From positions 38,533 to 82,189 of the forward strand of contig NMRA01000720.1 of assembly GCA_002633005.1 (NCBI GenBank): a stretch of 43,657 bases of DNA, written 5' to 3'. The first letter of the stretch is position 1, and each line of letters begins with the position of its first letter. The notes under the pieces are model-generated. The model was not told the origin of the DNA. It worked only from the letters and a program-made list of their open reading frames with translations, and ran no database searches. A program made the position numbers and the translations under genes. The stretch comes from Phoronis australis. Lineage: Eukaryota; Phoronida; Phoronidae. Of the stretch, positions 1 to 11,869 are shown piece after piece.

Positions 1-3000
1 ACATTTATTCAGCAATCTCTTGCGTGACCCTGAAGTTTCCATCGCCTGTTTCTGCCCTTGAATTAAATTTGAAAGATGAACTTCAGTTGAGCAGAAGGCA
101 TTAGTTCTGCCAATTTCCTTGATTGATCTACTTGCACACTGCTCCATGTTTTTCAGTTGATGAGAATACACCAGAAATCCGTTTTTGAACGGGACTAATT
201 GTTGTTTTGCTTACAGGATTCTGATGTAATTGCACAGATGTGTTTTTGTTAAATGCTATATTCATTAGTTCCAAACTAAAACTCAGTGCTGCGCTTATTT
301 ACCTATATGACAACCTGATGAATTGTTTTTCCTTGGCGCGTCTCTCACCTTCATTTGCACTATATGAATAAGGAAGAAAGCTTCAAACGTCACACACGTG
401 TTCTGATGAGGACTTTTATGATCCACTTGAGCACGTCCTGTTACATCATCATTCCTTCGGGACTTTTTCTGTGCTATGGATTAGTTGCTTAACAGCTTAC
501 TTTCAGAATCTACACGATGGCTCTGCGACCATGTCATACAGGGTGTGAGAGGTCAGTCAAACGCTGATCTGCGGCACTTGGCCTCTTAAGCTACTGAGTT
601 GCAAACCAAGTTTTTCGCAATCACAAAATGTACTGAATGCCAAATGTTCGAACCAACATTCCGGTTCACATCTTTCAGTTGCCAAATTTTTAAAAGAAGA
701 CATCTCTTGGCGACACAGGTTTATGCTCAACAAATTTTCGCCGCTTTATTTTATGCACCAACTCTCGGGTATAGATGTGAATACTGATAGAATAATAATG
801 ATTTGCAGGTGCCATTAATCCAACGGTAACTGCAGACGGTGGAGGTATGTCATGTTTTTCTCCCTTTTAAACTTTGTTCCCGGAGTGGACTTCGGAATTT
901 AAGATAGACAACACGTCGCTTTCACGTCGACAAGCATTAACATCGTAATTTTCTCAGTAATAGAATTTGAGTTGCTGTTCTAAACTGCAAATGTTCGCTA
1001 TGGAGTTCAGTTGTTCCTTGTGAACTCTCAGAGTGATTCGTCCTATGCATAACAGCAGACACTTAGATGTAAGTTAAACTGCATTGCTTTAAACCTGTTC
1101 AGGCTATTTTTGACATTTTGTACATTTTTCCAAATATTGCAGAAATAAAAAATGGGAAATTAGAATATGTATATGTAAAATGTATTTTGCGATACATCAA
1201 TTATGAATTAACTATTACTATCCATGTTAAGGTTTCGGATCGATCTAATGTTTTCACCAAAAGAGTTTGTGTTGCACGTTAGCTTTGTTTGTTTTGATAC
1301 CTAAAAGACCTATCAAGGAAGCATGTCGATGCTATGAAAACCTCACTTTATTCACCTTTAACTTTTGATAGTCAGTTCTGTTAAGTATGTCGAGTGCTTC
1401 GTGAAGTACAGCATAAGACCACCGTCAACATTTATTCAAATGCCTCTTGCATAACCCTGAACTTTCCATCGCCTCTTTCTGTCCTCAAATTAAATTTGAA
1501 AGGTGTGGAGAAGGCAATGGTTCTACTAGTTGAAGAGGATGCACTAGTTGAGTAGGATGCAGTAGTTGATAAGGATGCACTAGTTGAGGAGGATGCACTA
1601 GTTGAGGAGGATGCACTAGTTGAGGAGGATGCACTAGTTGAGGAGGATGCACTAGTTGAGGAGGATGCACTAGTTGAGGAGGATGCACTAGTTGAGGAGG
1701 ATGCACTAGTTGAGGAGGATGCACTAGTTGAGGAGGATGCACTAGTTGAGGAGGATGCACTAGTTGAGGAGGATGCACTAGTTGAGGAGGATGCACTAGT
1801 TGAGGAGGATGCACTAGTTGAGGAGGATGCACTAGTTGAGGAGGATGCACTAGTTGAGGAGGATGCACCAGTTGAGGAGGATGCACCAGTTGAGGAGGAT
1901 GCACCAGTTGAGGAGGATGCACCAGTTGAGGAGGATGCACCAGTTGAGGAGGATGCACCAGTTGAGGAGGATGCACCAGTTGAGGAGGATGCACCAGTTG
2001 AGGAGGATGCACCAGTTGAGGAGGATGCACTAGTTGAGGCCGGAGGATGCACCAGGCCTCCATATTGGGACGTGCCTATTTGCCGTGTTGCTTGAATGGT
2101 GCTGACATAATTGTAGATTTGTGTTTCTGTTAACTGATGTATTCACAAGTTCCCAAACAATAACTCATATCGTGCTTGATTGCAAATATTGGTCAGCCTC
2201 TCCCCTCAGACTGTTCTATAGACTGATGAATTGTTTCTCCGTGACTCTCTCCACGATTCAAACTGTATGTGTCATCAGATGGATTTTCCTGCGTCGGTAC
2301 CGTTTACATGGACCGGCTACACCTTCTTTTGCAGTTTACTAAACAGGAGGAACTTATCGAACGTCACAGACGTATTCTGATTAGGTCTTTTTATGAACAA
2401 GTTGATCACGTTTTGGTAGATCGTCATTTCGGAGCCATGGATTAGTTGCTGTGTACTGTGCGTGAATTTAGAATCTTGCTTAATCTCAAGATTGCGTATG
2501 CCTGATCTTGAAATTGATTATCAGATGAAGTTTTTGTTCAGCGTAAGGAATCTTTGTATTTATTAACCTCATGATCACCGATTCTCCCTTTTACCGCAAC
2601 TTGTATCAAAGAATCGGAGGAATAACGTCGCCAATAGTTGGTCAAAATTTATGTTATTTTAATAAAATATAATCTGATTTAGTGTAGGGCAAATGTTTAA
2701 CTACGTGGACGTTATTATTTGAATGAAGTCTCCTCGTGTATTCAAACTTCTTGCTTAGGCCATCTTGAGATGAAAAAAATTCCAAGTTCGCGCACAGCAC
2801 CTGCAGAGCATACTTTTAGAATGTGCATGGTGGCGCTGTGCCCAAGTCATACAGGTTGTTAGTGGCCTGTCAAGACAGAGATTAGATCTACGGCTCTTGA
2901 CCACTCAAACTAATGAGTAATAATCTAAGTTCCTCCACTTCCCCAAAACGCGTCGAGTGTCAAATATTAGAACTATATTTTCACGTCACGTCTTTCAGGT

Positions 3001-5760
3001 ATCTGTTAATGGTTCACTATTGTCAAGATATAAAAAGTAGACATCTTTTTGTGACGGCAGTTCATCAAGCATTTCATTGCTTTAGTTTTTGCACCGACTG
3101 TCACTGATAAAAAGTAATGATTTGCAGGTACCATTAAGCCGACTGGAGTTGTAGGCAGTAGAGGTATGTCACTTTTCCTCCTTTTTATTCACATTGTTCA
3201 CAGATCAGATTGGATTTCGGAATTTTGAGATAAACATGTTGTCTCTTTCAAGTCAAGCATTGCTGCATAGCGTACGTTCAGAATTTGCATGGTGGCGCTG
3301 CAACTACAGTGTAGGTTGTGAGTGGCCAGTCAATTAAACAGAGATTAGATCTACGGCTCATAACCTCTCTAACTACTGAATGATATGTTTTTCCACTAAC
3401 CCGAGGTGTGCTGAACGCCAAATATTTGAACCAACTTTTCGCGTCGCATCTTTCAGGTAACTACAAATGTTTCAATTGCCAAGTTAAGAAAAGTAGACAT
3501 AAGTCACGTATAGATGTGAATGCTGACGGAAGTAATGCTTTGCAGGTACCATTAAGTCGACTGGAATTGTAGACGGTGGAGGTATGTCAATAGTTTCTCC
3601 ACTTTAGTAATCGTTTTGTTTACAGGCGAGATTAGAGTTCAAATTTTTTAGATTGTCAATACGTCGCTTTTACAACAACCATTAACAACGTAATGTTGTT
3701 CTCAACGCAGTTCGAGTTGTTGTTTTGAACTGTAAATCTTCTGTTACGAACTGACGTTTTCCTGACTAATCGTCCTTGTGATTTGCTCTATGAATAACAG
3801 CAGACATTTATGTAAATTGAACCGCACTGCTTTCGACTTGTTCAAACTATTTTCACATTTTGTAAAATTTCTCCAAATGTTGAGGAAATAAAAAAACGTG
3901 AAAATAGAATCTGCGTTACGCTGCGTTACTCTAGGAAGCCTATATCGTGAAGGGTCTTGTTTTCTGTTTAAGTTCGTTAACCTCTAAAATGTGTTGATGC
4001 AAAACGTGTTTCTATTAAAGGAAAGCATTTTTCCGTTTTGGTTTTTACTCCTATGCCTTTAGTTAATAATTACCGTTTATAATTCGAAACTGCCTGTACA
4101 CAACAATACCATGCAAAATAATATATTTCTTCAATTACAACTGAATTCTATTGTTGGATTTACTTTCAATTTTTGAAAGCACGAGATCTTTCTATTTGAG
4201 TGTAATGTAATTTTTTGTCTTTTTCCCGTGACCTCCCTTTCCTTACTCAGTGCATTACATCACTCAGGTAGAAGGCAAATCCATCTTTCCTAGAAGTTTG
4301 TGACTTCTTTCTAAGATCTTACAATGCCCGAAAAGACTAAGGAAGTGATTATATTTCCATTTACATGTATTCCAATTATTGTCATTTCTTTTCAATGGCA
4401 ACTGCTGCACTCCGTGTTATGTGTTCTTGACAAGGTTAGATAGAGTTTCAATCGATATGCTTTTCCACCGGTTCTTGGACATGGTCATTCAGGGGCCTTC
4501 TCAGACATTTGATATACATGTACAGATGTCTGATGAATTTACAGGCCATACATATGTTGAAGACTTGATACATTGGTTCTGTACTTTTTATGCATCACGC
4601 TAAGAAGATTGGTCCATGTTGAATTTGTGGTCGACTTATTTTCAAATTTTGATGTGTCAGGCACACGGACCTTTACCTGTCCTTTTATTATGAAAAGCAA
4701 TGGTAGTCACCCACCGGATTAGTGTTTCCGTTACATCGGCACCATATCAGTAGAGGCACATCTGACGTAAATCTGCTGAACTTGCTTAAGTGGTCATTAA
4801 ACTTTAGAGAACTAACTGACAGGTTTACTACCGTAAATGAATTTTTACTCAGTATGGGGTACGTATAGGGCAAGTATATTGGCACCACCTGATTTACGCG
4901 CCGATTCGACTGGGCCTACTTGGCCAAAGAATTATATCGTATGCGAAGCACCATGGGCGCATGTCAACACTTTAGTGTTGCTCTTGTTATTATTTTAAAG
5001 TGTCTTCCATACTCCAAGGATACATGTAGCCATGAAATCTCAAATGAGGGTGTCGATTGAGGTGGTCAGGCATGATGTAGGCTACATTTCNGGTACGCCA
5101 CGAGCTATGTTGCAGAGTAAAACAAGAGGAGGATTGCGAATATTGTCATTTATTATGACGTAATAGATAAAACTAACTAAGACTCTGCAAGATGGGCATG
5201 CAAAAAACGCCATAATGGCAGCACGGAATGCTGACATCGCCCATCTTTTAGTAAGACTTGTTTATGAACAAGTTGAACACGTTTTATAACATCGTCCGCC
5301 CCATTTATTCTTTTCCGAGCCATGGGGTAGCTGCAAAAAGCGTAAATTTCAGAATCCGCGTAGTGGGGCTGCGACCAAGTCAAAGAGGTCCTCTGACCAG
5401 TCAAGGTTCGTGGACACAGTTAAGATCTGCGTGTCTTCGCTCTAACTACTGAACGATAAACTAATATTTTTTGCCATTTCCAAAATGAGCTGAATGCCTG
5501 GCGCCAACATTTCACGTCACTTCTTTCGACTTACATGTACACTGAAGTAACGACAGATGTTTCAATTGCCAAACTACATCGTGCATGTTTTGTGACGTAA
5601 CTGTATCCTGACGGTCTGTAACGTTTCGCAACTTGGGTCTTCATATTTATCAATTATTATGACAAAAACTAATTATGTTTTGCAGGTGCCATCAAGCCTA
5701 CTAGACATGGAAACGGTGAAGGTGTGTCAATATATTTCTCTAATCTAGCACTAACGTCTT
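1..5760 (+). repeat. Diverged duplicated exon-plus-intron units around the microexons
   Basis: Four related stretches precede the microexons. Shared landmarks are a block at about 526-600, 2830-2900, 3288-3370 and 5345-5420 (a 'gcgctg...gtgagtggccagtcaa' type block), then a 'gaacca...catctttcag' type block, then the microexon. Sequence after the exon is also shared, for example 845-1160 with 3582-3900, both ending in an 'aacagcagacattta' type block and an 'aggaaataaaaaa' type tail. The first bases of the window match 1430-1515, so a larger unit of about 1.4 kb or more was also duplicated. Spacing between exons is uneven (about 2.3 kb, 0.4 kb, 2.1 kb), so copies have gained or lost DNA since duplication. 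Confidence 0.65.
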
Positions 5761-5971
5761 CCAGTGTAGTCAGCACAATGTGAGATTTATAAGCCAAAGT
5801 ATACCTACCGTTGGTGTGATACAAGCCATCTGAGTCACAGTTTTATAAACCAGCCTACATGACCTCCACCTCTTGTTCTACTTTACAGCCTCAGCTGGAT
5901 GCAAATATACTCCGAGCAAACTCGTACTTGGGGCAGCGCTTGTGATGGCAGTGATCTTTACTAGCGGATAA
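809..5971 (+). CDS. 3' end of a membrane-anchored repeat protein built from 36-nt microexons
   Basis: Partial gene; upstream exons lie outside the window and I do not recognise the family. Five exons are visible: 809-844, 3128-3163, 3546-3581, 5686-5721 and 5889-5971. Each of the first four is exactly 36 nt, preceded by tttgcag or ttgcag and followed by gtatgt or gtgtgt. All introns are in phase 1, so each microexon adds 12 residues without a frame change (G-A/T-I-N/K-P/S-T...G). The last exon reads ASAGCKYTPSK, then a hydrophobic stretch LVLGAALVMAVIFTSG and TAA at 5969-5971. Small residues, a short polar spacer and a hydrophobic C-terminus with no cytoplasmic tail fit a GPI-anchor signal, so the product is inferred to be an outer-surface protein. 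The consistent phase and splice sites are direct observations; anchoring and function are inferred. A short type I membrane tail is the alternative. Confidence 0.62.
1523..2054. repeat. 18-bp minisatellite, about 28 copies
   Basis: Head-to-tail copies of an 18-bp unit (ggatgcactagttgagga) fill this block. The left part uses the variant ending cactag and about ten consecutive units from roughly 1864 to 2025 use caccag, followed by one more cactag unit. The unit length is a multiple of three and contains few stops, so long open frames appear on the - strand (Ser/Thr-rich, and Pro/Gln/Leu/Val/His) and an unstarted acidic frame on the + strand. These are by-products of the repeat. The block lies in an intron of the microexon gene. 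The paralogous stretch at 90-130 lacks it. Confidence 0.93.
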
Positions 5972-6319
5972 TGCCTCATTTGGGACATTCCAACTGTCTT
6001 ACAATACCACAGTCGTCTCCACGGCAGACAAGAATCTGCTTCAAAGTTAATGCAATACTACTTCCTATAGAGCTCAGCTAAATGTTACAAGTGTAGTATT
6101 TATGATAAAGTAGCCTATTTCTTTTGTATGATGTTCATGTTTTTGTTCGTTACGGCGTTTTCCCGTTGCTCCCAACTTGTTCGATTCTATAGCCCAACAA
6201 CAAGTTGGGAAGTTTACCCCTGTAGCCAATATCTTACACGACTGATTAACTCCATTCTGGCATTTATGGTTGGATAATTGCTCTAATCTCCAATACCCTG
6301 ACTGGGCTGTGCTATTAAA

Positions 6320-6325
6320 AATAAA
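6320..6325 (+). terminator. Candidate poly(A) signal AATAAA for the microexon gene
   Basis: AATAAA about 350 nt after the TAA at 5969-5971. An ATTAAA variant begins about six bases earlier. It is the first clear signal downstream of the stop; no transcript evidence is available. Confidence 0.35.
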
Positions 6326-7770
6326 AGTTAAGATATAACTTATTTGAACATAAACCAATAGCATTTCTGAAATCTTCGTGATCATGTCTAGTTTTTGAAT
6401 CGCCGAAATTGCCCAACTGCAACCGAAGTTATGAAAATCTATTCCTTCCGAATACACCAATCACTCGGGGTTTGACTGTATTCACACGTGGTCTGTAATA
6501 AGCCTGGTAGATAATTGGCCAACTTGTTTTCACAGCAGACAAAAGAGTATGCTTGGCAGTTAACAAAGAAGCTAGATATTATCACGCACTCAGAATCCCC
6601 TATGTCTGGTAAAATCACTGAACGGGAAAACGCTGTCATGTGAACGTCTTACTTATTATTATAATTCACATTGTTATTCAGGCTCTGGAAATACTTGAAG
6701 TTGTGGATGTTTTTTTTCTTTGATGTTGACACCATTTGAAATTGCAAGAATTAATTACTAGATGATTTCTTTTCGTTTTTTGTTTATACTGATGTTCTTT
6801 CAAGCGTTGCAATAAAAGTAACGGAGGTACATACAACGTAGCTTAGTTCCGAGTGTGCGCATGCTCATTCGATGTACTACACTGTCTAAGTAATGGTAGC
6901 TCTAGTCACCTCTAGATTTTCTGCTCAATCTATCCAGTCAAAAATTGTTCAAGTTACGGTAAGCCAGCACTGTTGAGGATCACATCTTGGAAATTTTCTC
7001 TTTGGTGCTGTGTAACTGGTCCCTAATTGTACCCGATCTCAAATATACATAACATGATATTACATCTTAAATTTTGTCGGTGACCCTCAGTTCTATTTTA
7101 TACAATAATTATTATTAATAACTAACACGCTGCGAAATGCCTGCTCATACACTTGGAACAGACAATGATAATTCGTCACGCAACTACCGTTTTACGTATA
7201 AGGACAAGAGTTTTGTGTTCAGTTGGTTTATGACTCTTATATGAACCACGCATGGATGACCTTCAAAATCTGCCGCTAGATAGAAAAAGTCTCCTCTGAT
7301 TATCGAGTAGCCTTTGCAAACAAAACGAAAGTGAAACTCTTCGCCCGTATTACAAATGTGATATACTTCTTCTTGGGATATTTTTCGTCCTCCTATTTTT
7401 ATATTTAACATATGGGTGCTGCACTTAAAATTTGTAACAGCAAATTTAAGTGACGGATGTAGCTTGGTAGATAAAAATCTTTCGCAATAAACGTCAATCT
7501 AGACATTACAGTAACAGTCGTATTTACCCAATTTTTCACAAATCAGTCATTTCTGTAACTTGCTTTAAATTGACTAATAAATAAGTGGTCGTCACCTGCA
7601 ACCTCGAACAACCTAACAAGACAAACTCCCGTTTTACTGATTAAAGTTTCACTCTAGAATACAAGATACTTGCTCTAACACTTCATTGGGTAACATATTT
7701 TCTGGTATTTTAGCAAAGTTTAACCAATAAAATTAGTTTTATATGATGTGCTCAAACAGTGTCTGCCACA

Positions 7771-8013
7771 TTACGCACATGTAATATATGCACGTGAAAT
7801 ATATATGGATGTTTCATCTCCACTGCACAATTTACAAAATTGATCGTTATACTCCAAGATGGGGAGGACTTTAGAGTAGAACACCTTCAATATAATTTTT
7901 GAATGTCTGCACCCGAGTTCAACTAAACAGTGTTTTATGATGTTAAGTGCTTTGGAGGCTTGTTGCGCATGCGTTCTATAACATACATTCCGTTTAATCT
8001 TGCGCGAAAACAA
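7771..8013 (-). mobile_element. Fragment resembling the C-terminal side of a non-LTR reverse transcriptase
   Basis: An 80-codon open frame reads ...QQASKALNIIKHCLVELGC... and then FYSKVLPILEYN. A leucine-rich helix, an LG turn, and then F-x-SK-V-x-PILEY at this spacing is the pattern seen after the catalytic palm in CR1/L2-type LINE polymerases and their relatives. No catalytic YxDD box or adjoining ORF was found, so this is at most a short decayed piece. Assignment rests on motif memory only. Confidence 0.4.
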
Positions 8014-9386
8014 TTTGGAAATATTTAATTGTTTTAATTCATTACAATTTCAGTACAATTTTTTCTAGCCAACGAACTCCCTCTCATAATCACCATTGCA
8101 ATTGACTTGTCAAGTATAACACCAAGCATCCATTTACGGGGGAACGTTTCTAAGATGTTAATCTCATGTTGTAGACCAGTGGTATTGTTCTAAAACCACC
8201 TCCACCTCTGTACCCCACAAACCCCAAGACCCACAACCCCCTCGAACCAGTCTACACAAGCTGGGCTTGATTTGAGCATATAGAACAAGCGCTGACTTGC
8301 TGGACCAACGAGACGGGCCGTGAGCTCGGCTGGATTTTAACTGCATTTTTTGCAGTTAAGATAGTCGATTCGGAAAGTTTGAAAGCCAACAACATAAAAA
8401 AGCAACCTCGACCAAATCAAAGACCTGCCAACCTTACAACTGTTCCCGGAAAAATGTGATCGTCTCGTGTGCTCGTCAGTGATTGCAGATTCAAGCTTTT
8501 TGGTGGAGAGAGCGAGGAACCCACGAACATGGAATCTCTTCGGTATATAAAAGTATCTCTACGTTACATTGGGTATATACCGGTACATGTATTAAACGAG
8601 TTTACAACAGAAATCAAATAATGAAAATGTGAAATTCTGTCCATTCACGTTAACGTACTCTCCCTAAGTTTAGTAAAACAGGGCCATTTGCTAGCCGCTC
8701 GTGGAACTACATTGTATTTCCGTGACAACCATCGCATGCTCACAAATGGCTATTATGTTCATAAACCGCTTTCTGTTTTAACCACCAGACTTGAGCCGGA
8801 GCAGATTCGCGTTGAAGTAAATCTTATGGGGAAGTCATTGAGCGACTTAACACGATTATGAATTGTGTAAAAAGCGCAAAGATACATCTATTGCCACTGG
8901 TCGAGGGGGTTGTAGGTATTGGGGTCTTGGTGTGGAGGGGGGTTTAAAGCAACCCTGTATAATGTCACAAAACTTTTTTCTTCGACAAAGAGATATGGAT
9001 ATCTTCAAAATCGGGACTTGCGAAGGTACTTCCTTGATATCCAGCCTTCGGCATGATAGCAAATTCGATTATGTAGAGCACGAAACGCCCTGCGCATACA
9101 GCTAATTGTTCTGACTCTCTAATAACTATATAATAGAAAACTTGTGATAGTCTCTCAGAAGGCTATAAAGGTCCCCAATTCTAAACATGAAACTATGTAC
9201 ATGTAGTTTACACTAGTTGAAAATAAGTGTCTTTCTATTTAGATAATCAAACACCTCAGCGAAGTCGAGGTGAGCACAATAAAGCGACTTTACTTCACGA
9301 CTTGTCAAGTGTTCCTCTGCCATTGTTTATCGACATGAATGTGTTTGAGAACTGGCTGTTCCTCGACCAGTACACATTTTTTTCGG

Positions 9387-9482
9387 ACCATGAGGTCAAT
9401 CTTGAGTTGAGAAGATGGACCATGAGGTCAATTTTGAGTTTAGAATGGACCATAAGATCAATCTTGAGTTTACAATGGACAT
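9387..9482. repeat. Three diverged tandem copies of a unit of about 30 bp
   Basis: The phrase 'ggaccat(g/a)ag(g/a)tcaat(c/t)ttgagtt' occurs three times in succession with spacing of about 30-33 bp. It creates the repetitive ends of open frames on both strands, which are not considered genes. Confidence 0.75.
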
Positions 9483-11817
9483 AAAATTTTATCTTCAACC
9501 TTCAACTGTGACAGGTACACTTCTATAATTTCCCAAGATTTTTTTGGTTCCTTTTAAACAACGGAAATCTAACACCTGTGGACCGTTAAGTAGAGAATTT
9601 GCCTGTAGAAAATATTTTATTGAACAACTTGCGTAATACGGGCAATATTTGGTTTGACACATTCTCCTAGAATTCATTGGATTTGCCATTTCTCGTTTTG
9701 CATAACTTCTCTCATTTCGAGTTTAGTCCACTAATGGGTGTTACCAAACGGGTTTCCCCATACGAGTCCCTGAAGCAAACTAATGCTCTATAATCCTCGA
9801 CAACCCACAAAAATTAGGAGATTAATTTGAAAACTTTTACGGGCAAAGATGGCTTACGCTTTTGCCGAATCGCAGTGCAGCTGTCATGTGGGAGGAGACC
9901 ACCCATCAAGAACTAAGACATTTCTTACACAGGGAGTAAGAGTTTTTAGTTGACTCCTGTTTTTATCCATTTTCACGAAAGACGTCGCTCTAGTCGGTTG
10001 GCGATATGAGTATGATAATACACGCAGTATTGGCTTACGTAGTAATTTTTTTTTATCTTTCAAGATACACGTAGTGTAGACGTCAATAATGAACTAGCAG
10101 GTGACAGAACGAGAATTGGTTGAAATCATCAAAACAGGGTTTAGAATTAGAATTAAACTAGTTTTTTTCTAATATTATCAGTGTGAGAGCAACTGACCTC
10201 TGCTTATAAAGACTGTCATCTTTGTTCTTGACCAGAACAAACTTTGGGGAAAACGGGCTTTTTAACACATACAAGAAAATGGCAGTCAATAGTTTAAAAA
10301 TACTTTTCCCAGTTTATTGACAGAAACGCTACCTTCGAGTCTTATCTCGAGACTTTCTTTGGGTGGAATGGCGGGTAACTGGAGCCGCACGTGTGACACG
10401 CGGTGTGACCTCTGTTGCATTGCCTTCTGTTAGATGAGTCGCCATTGAGTGGATTTCCATCGCTTCCCGTATCTTTCTGCACCAGTATTTGTACTCTCTC
10501 ACCAAGCCGGTGGCATAATCCAATGAGATTTTGTGTGACGTCCCAAATTAAGTGTTGACCAATCGCTAACACTGTACCAGTAGGTGTACCCAGGCTTTCC
10601 TAGCAGTCTCACCCACATCTCCTGTTTGTAGAGCTGCTGGGCACAGATAGTGTGTCTGTCGATAATATTGAACTATAATGATGTTAACAGATCTTTCCCT
10701 AAATTTCAGCGATGTAGTACAGTGGACGAGTTTCGTCAGGCAAAAGACATCGCTAAAATATAAACATTTCGTAACTTTCAGCCCTGTTTGTTTTCGCCTT
10801 TTTATTTTACGGCTATTGATAAAAAATCTAGTAAGTGAAAGCTGATTGAGTGATTACCCATAATGCATTAGTCAGATGTCACTCAAGCGATGTGCTGCAT
10901 TAATTAAACTAGAAGATTGGCAGTATTGAGTTGTGTAATTTGAGCATTATTTTGATCTAAGTTTCAATTTTACTAATTTGCGTTAAAGAGGCCTGGGGCG
11001 CGTAAAACAGACAAAAGTGCAATATTCAAAATGTTTCTCTGCCACTGAAACAGAGCTCGACCTACTCATTAGGTATTTTTACGGTTTGCACCTAAAGATT
11101 TTTGAATTTTGTTCATATCAAAGCAATTTTCTTTTAGTTTCAATCTTCCAAAAAAGATCTGTCACGTACTCATCACTACGTCGATTTTCCCTCACAAGGT
11201 AAAGCAGGTCTCCATTTTGTTATTGCAAAACATAGACATAGCAGATTTTCCTTAGATAGACCTTTGAACTTTGATGTAAATAAAAGATTTACGACTTCAA
11301 TCAACAGGCAGTCTTGTTAAGAGTCAATTGATATAAGTCCTACTAGTTTAAAATTAGTTATACTGTTATCGCAGTATTCCAATATATTCTAAAGTGCCCT
11401 TGGAATAATTCTTGACAAATTTCTTGCTTCACTGGCTTGCCTCACACTGCGCTATCAACCTCAGATTCAGAGTTCAATCGCACATGGCAATCTTCCGAAA
11501 TATACATCTTAGCAATCATCTGTTTGTCGAATGACTTTGAGCGCATGCGCAGAGTTATCATAAGTGGGACTGGGAGATTATAGATACTTCATGGTGACTA
11601 CAGAGTTTTTCCATTGCTGGTGTTTAAAAAATCGCGTTTGTTGTTTTTCTGGAAATTACCCACAGTGAAAAGTGGATTACGCTGCACAAGATGTTGCGAG
11701 ATGGAACTTTGGCCAGGAATTGTATGAAAGATATACATTGTATTTGATAAGCTTTCGCGTTCCAAGCTTCTTTAAAATCCGTTCTATGATGAAGAGGAGA
11801 GAGAATCTTTAATTAAG

Positions 11818-11869
11818 TGTACACGTGAGCGTGTGCGTGGGCATGCGCGCACGCGTGTGTGTCTGTGTT
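11818..11869. repeat. Imperfect alternating purine-pyrimidine tract (TG/CG-rich)
   Basis: About 50 bases of mostly alternating purine and pyrimidine, including gcgtgtgcgtg, catgcgcgcacgcg and tgtgtgtctgtg. It is a degenerate dinucleotide repeat with CpG steps; such tracts can adopt the Z form. No gene boundary is visible beside it. Confidence 0.6.

Noticed and set aside
1432-2063. Long - strand open frames of 206 and 192 codons, one Ser/Thr-rich and one Pro/Gln/Leu/Val/His-rich
   Set aside because: They are read-throughs of the 18-bp minisatellite, whose length is a multiple of three. Several frames on both strands are open for the same reason, and the array lies in an intron of the + strand gene.
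10329-10572. - strand frame with WCRKIREAMEIH, resembling the C-terminal region of some retroelement polyproteins
   Set aside because: The match is about a dozen residues, the expected downstream LNRD-G motif is absent, and no other retroelement part was found beside it.
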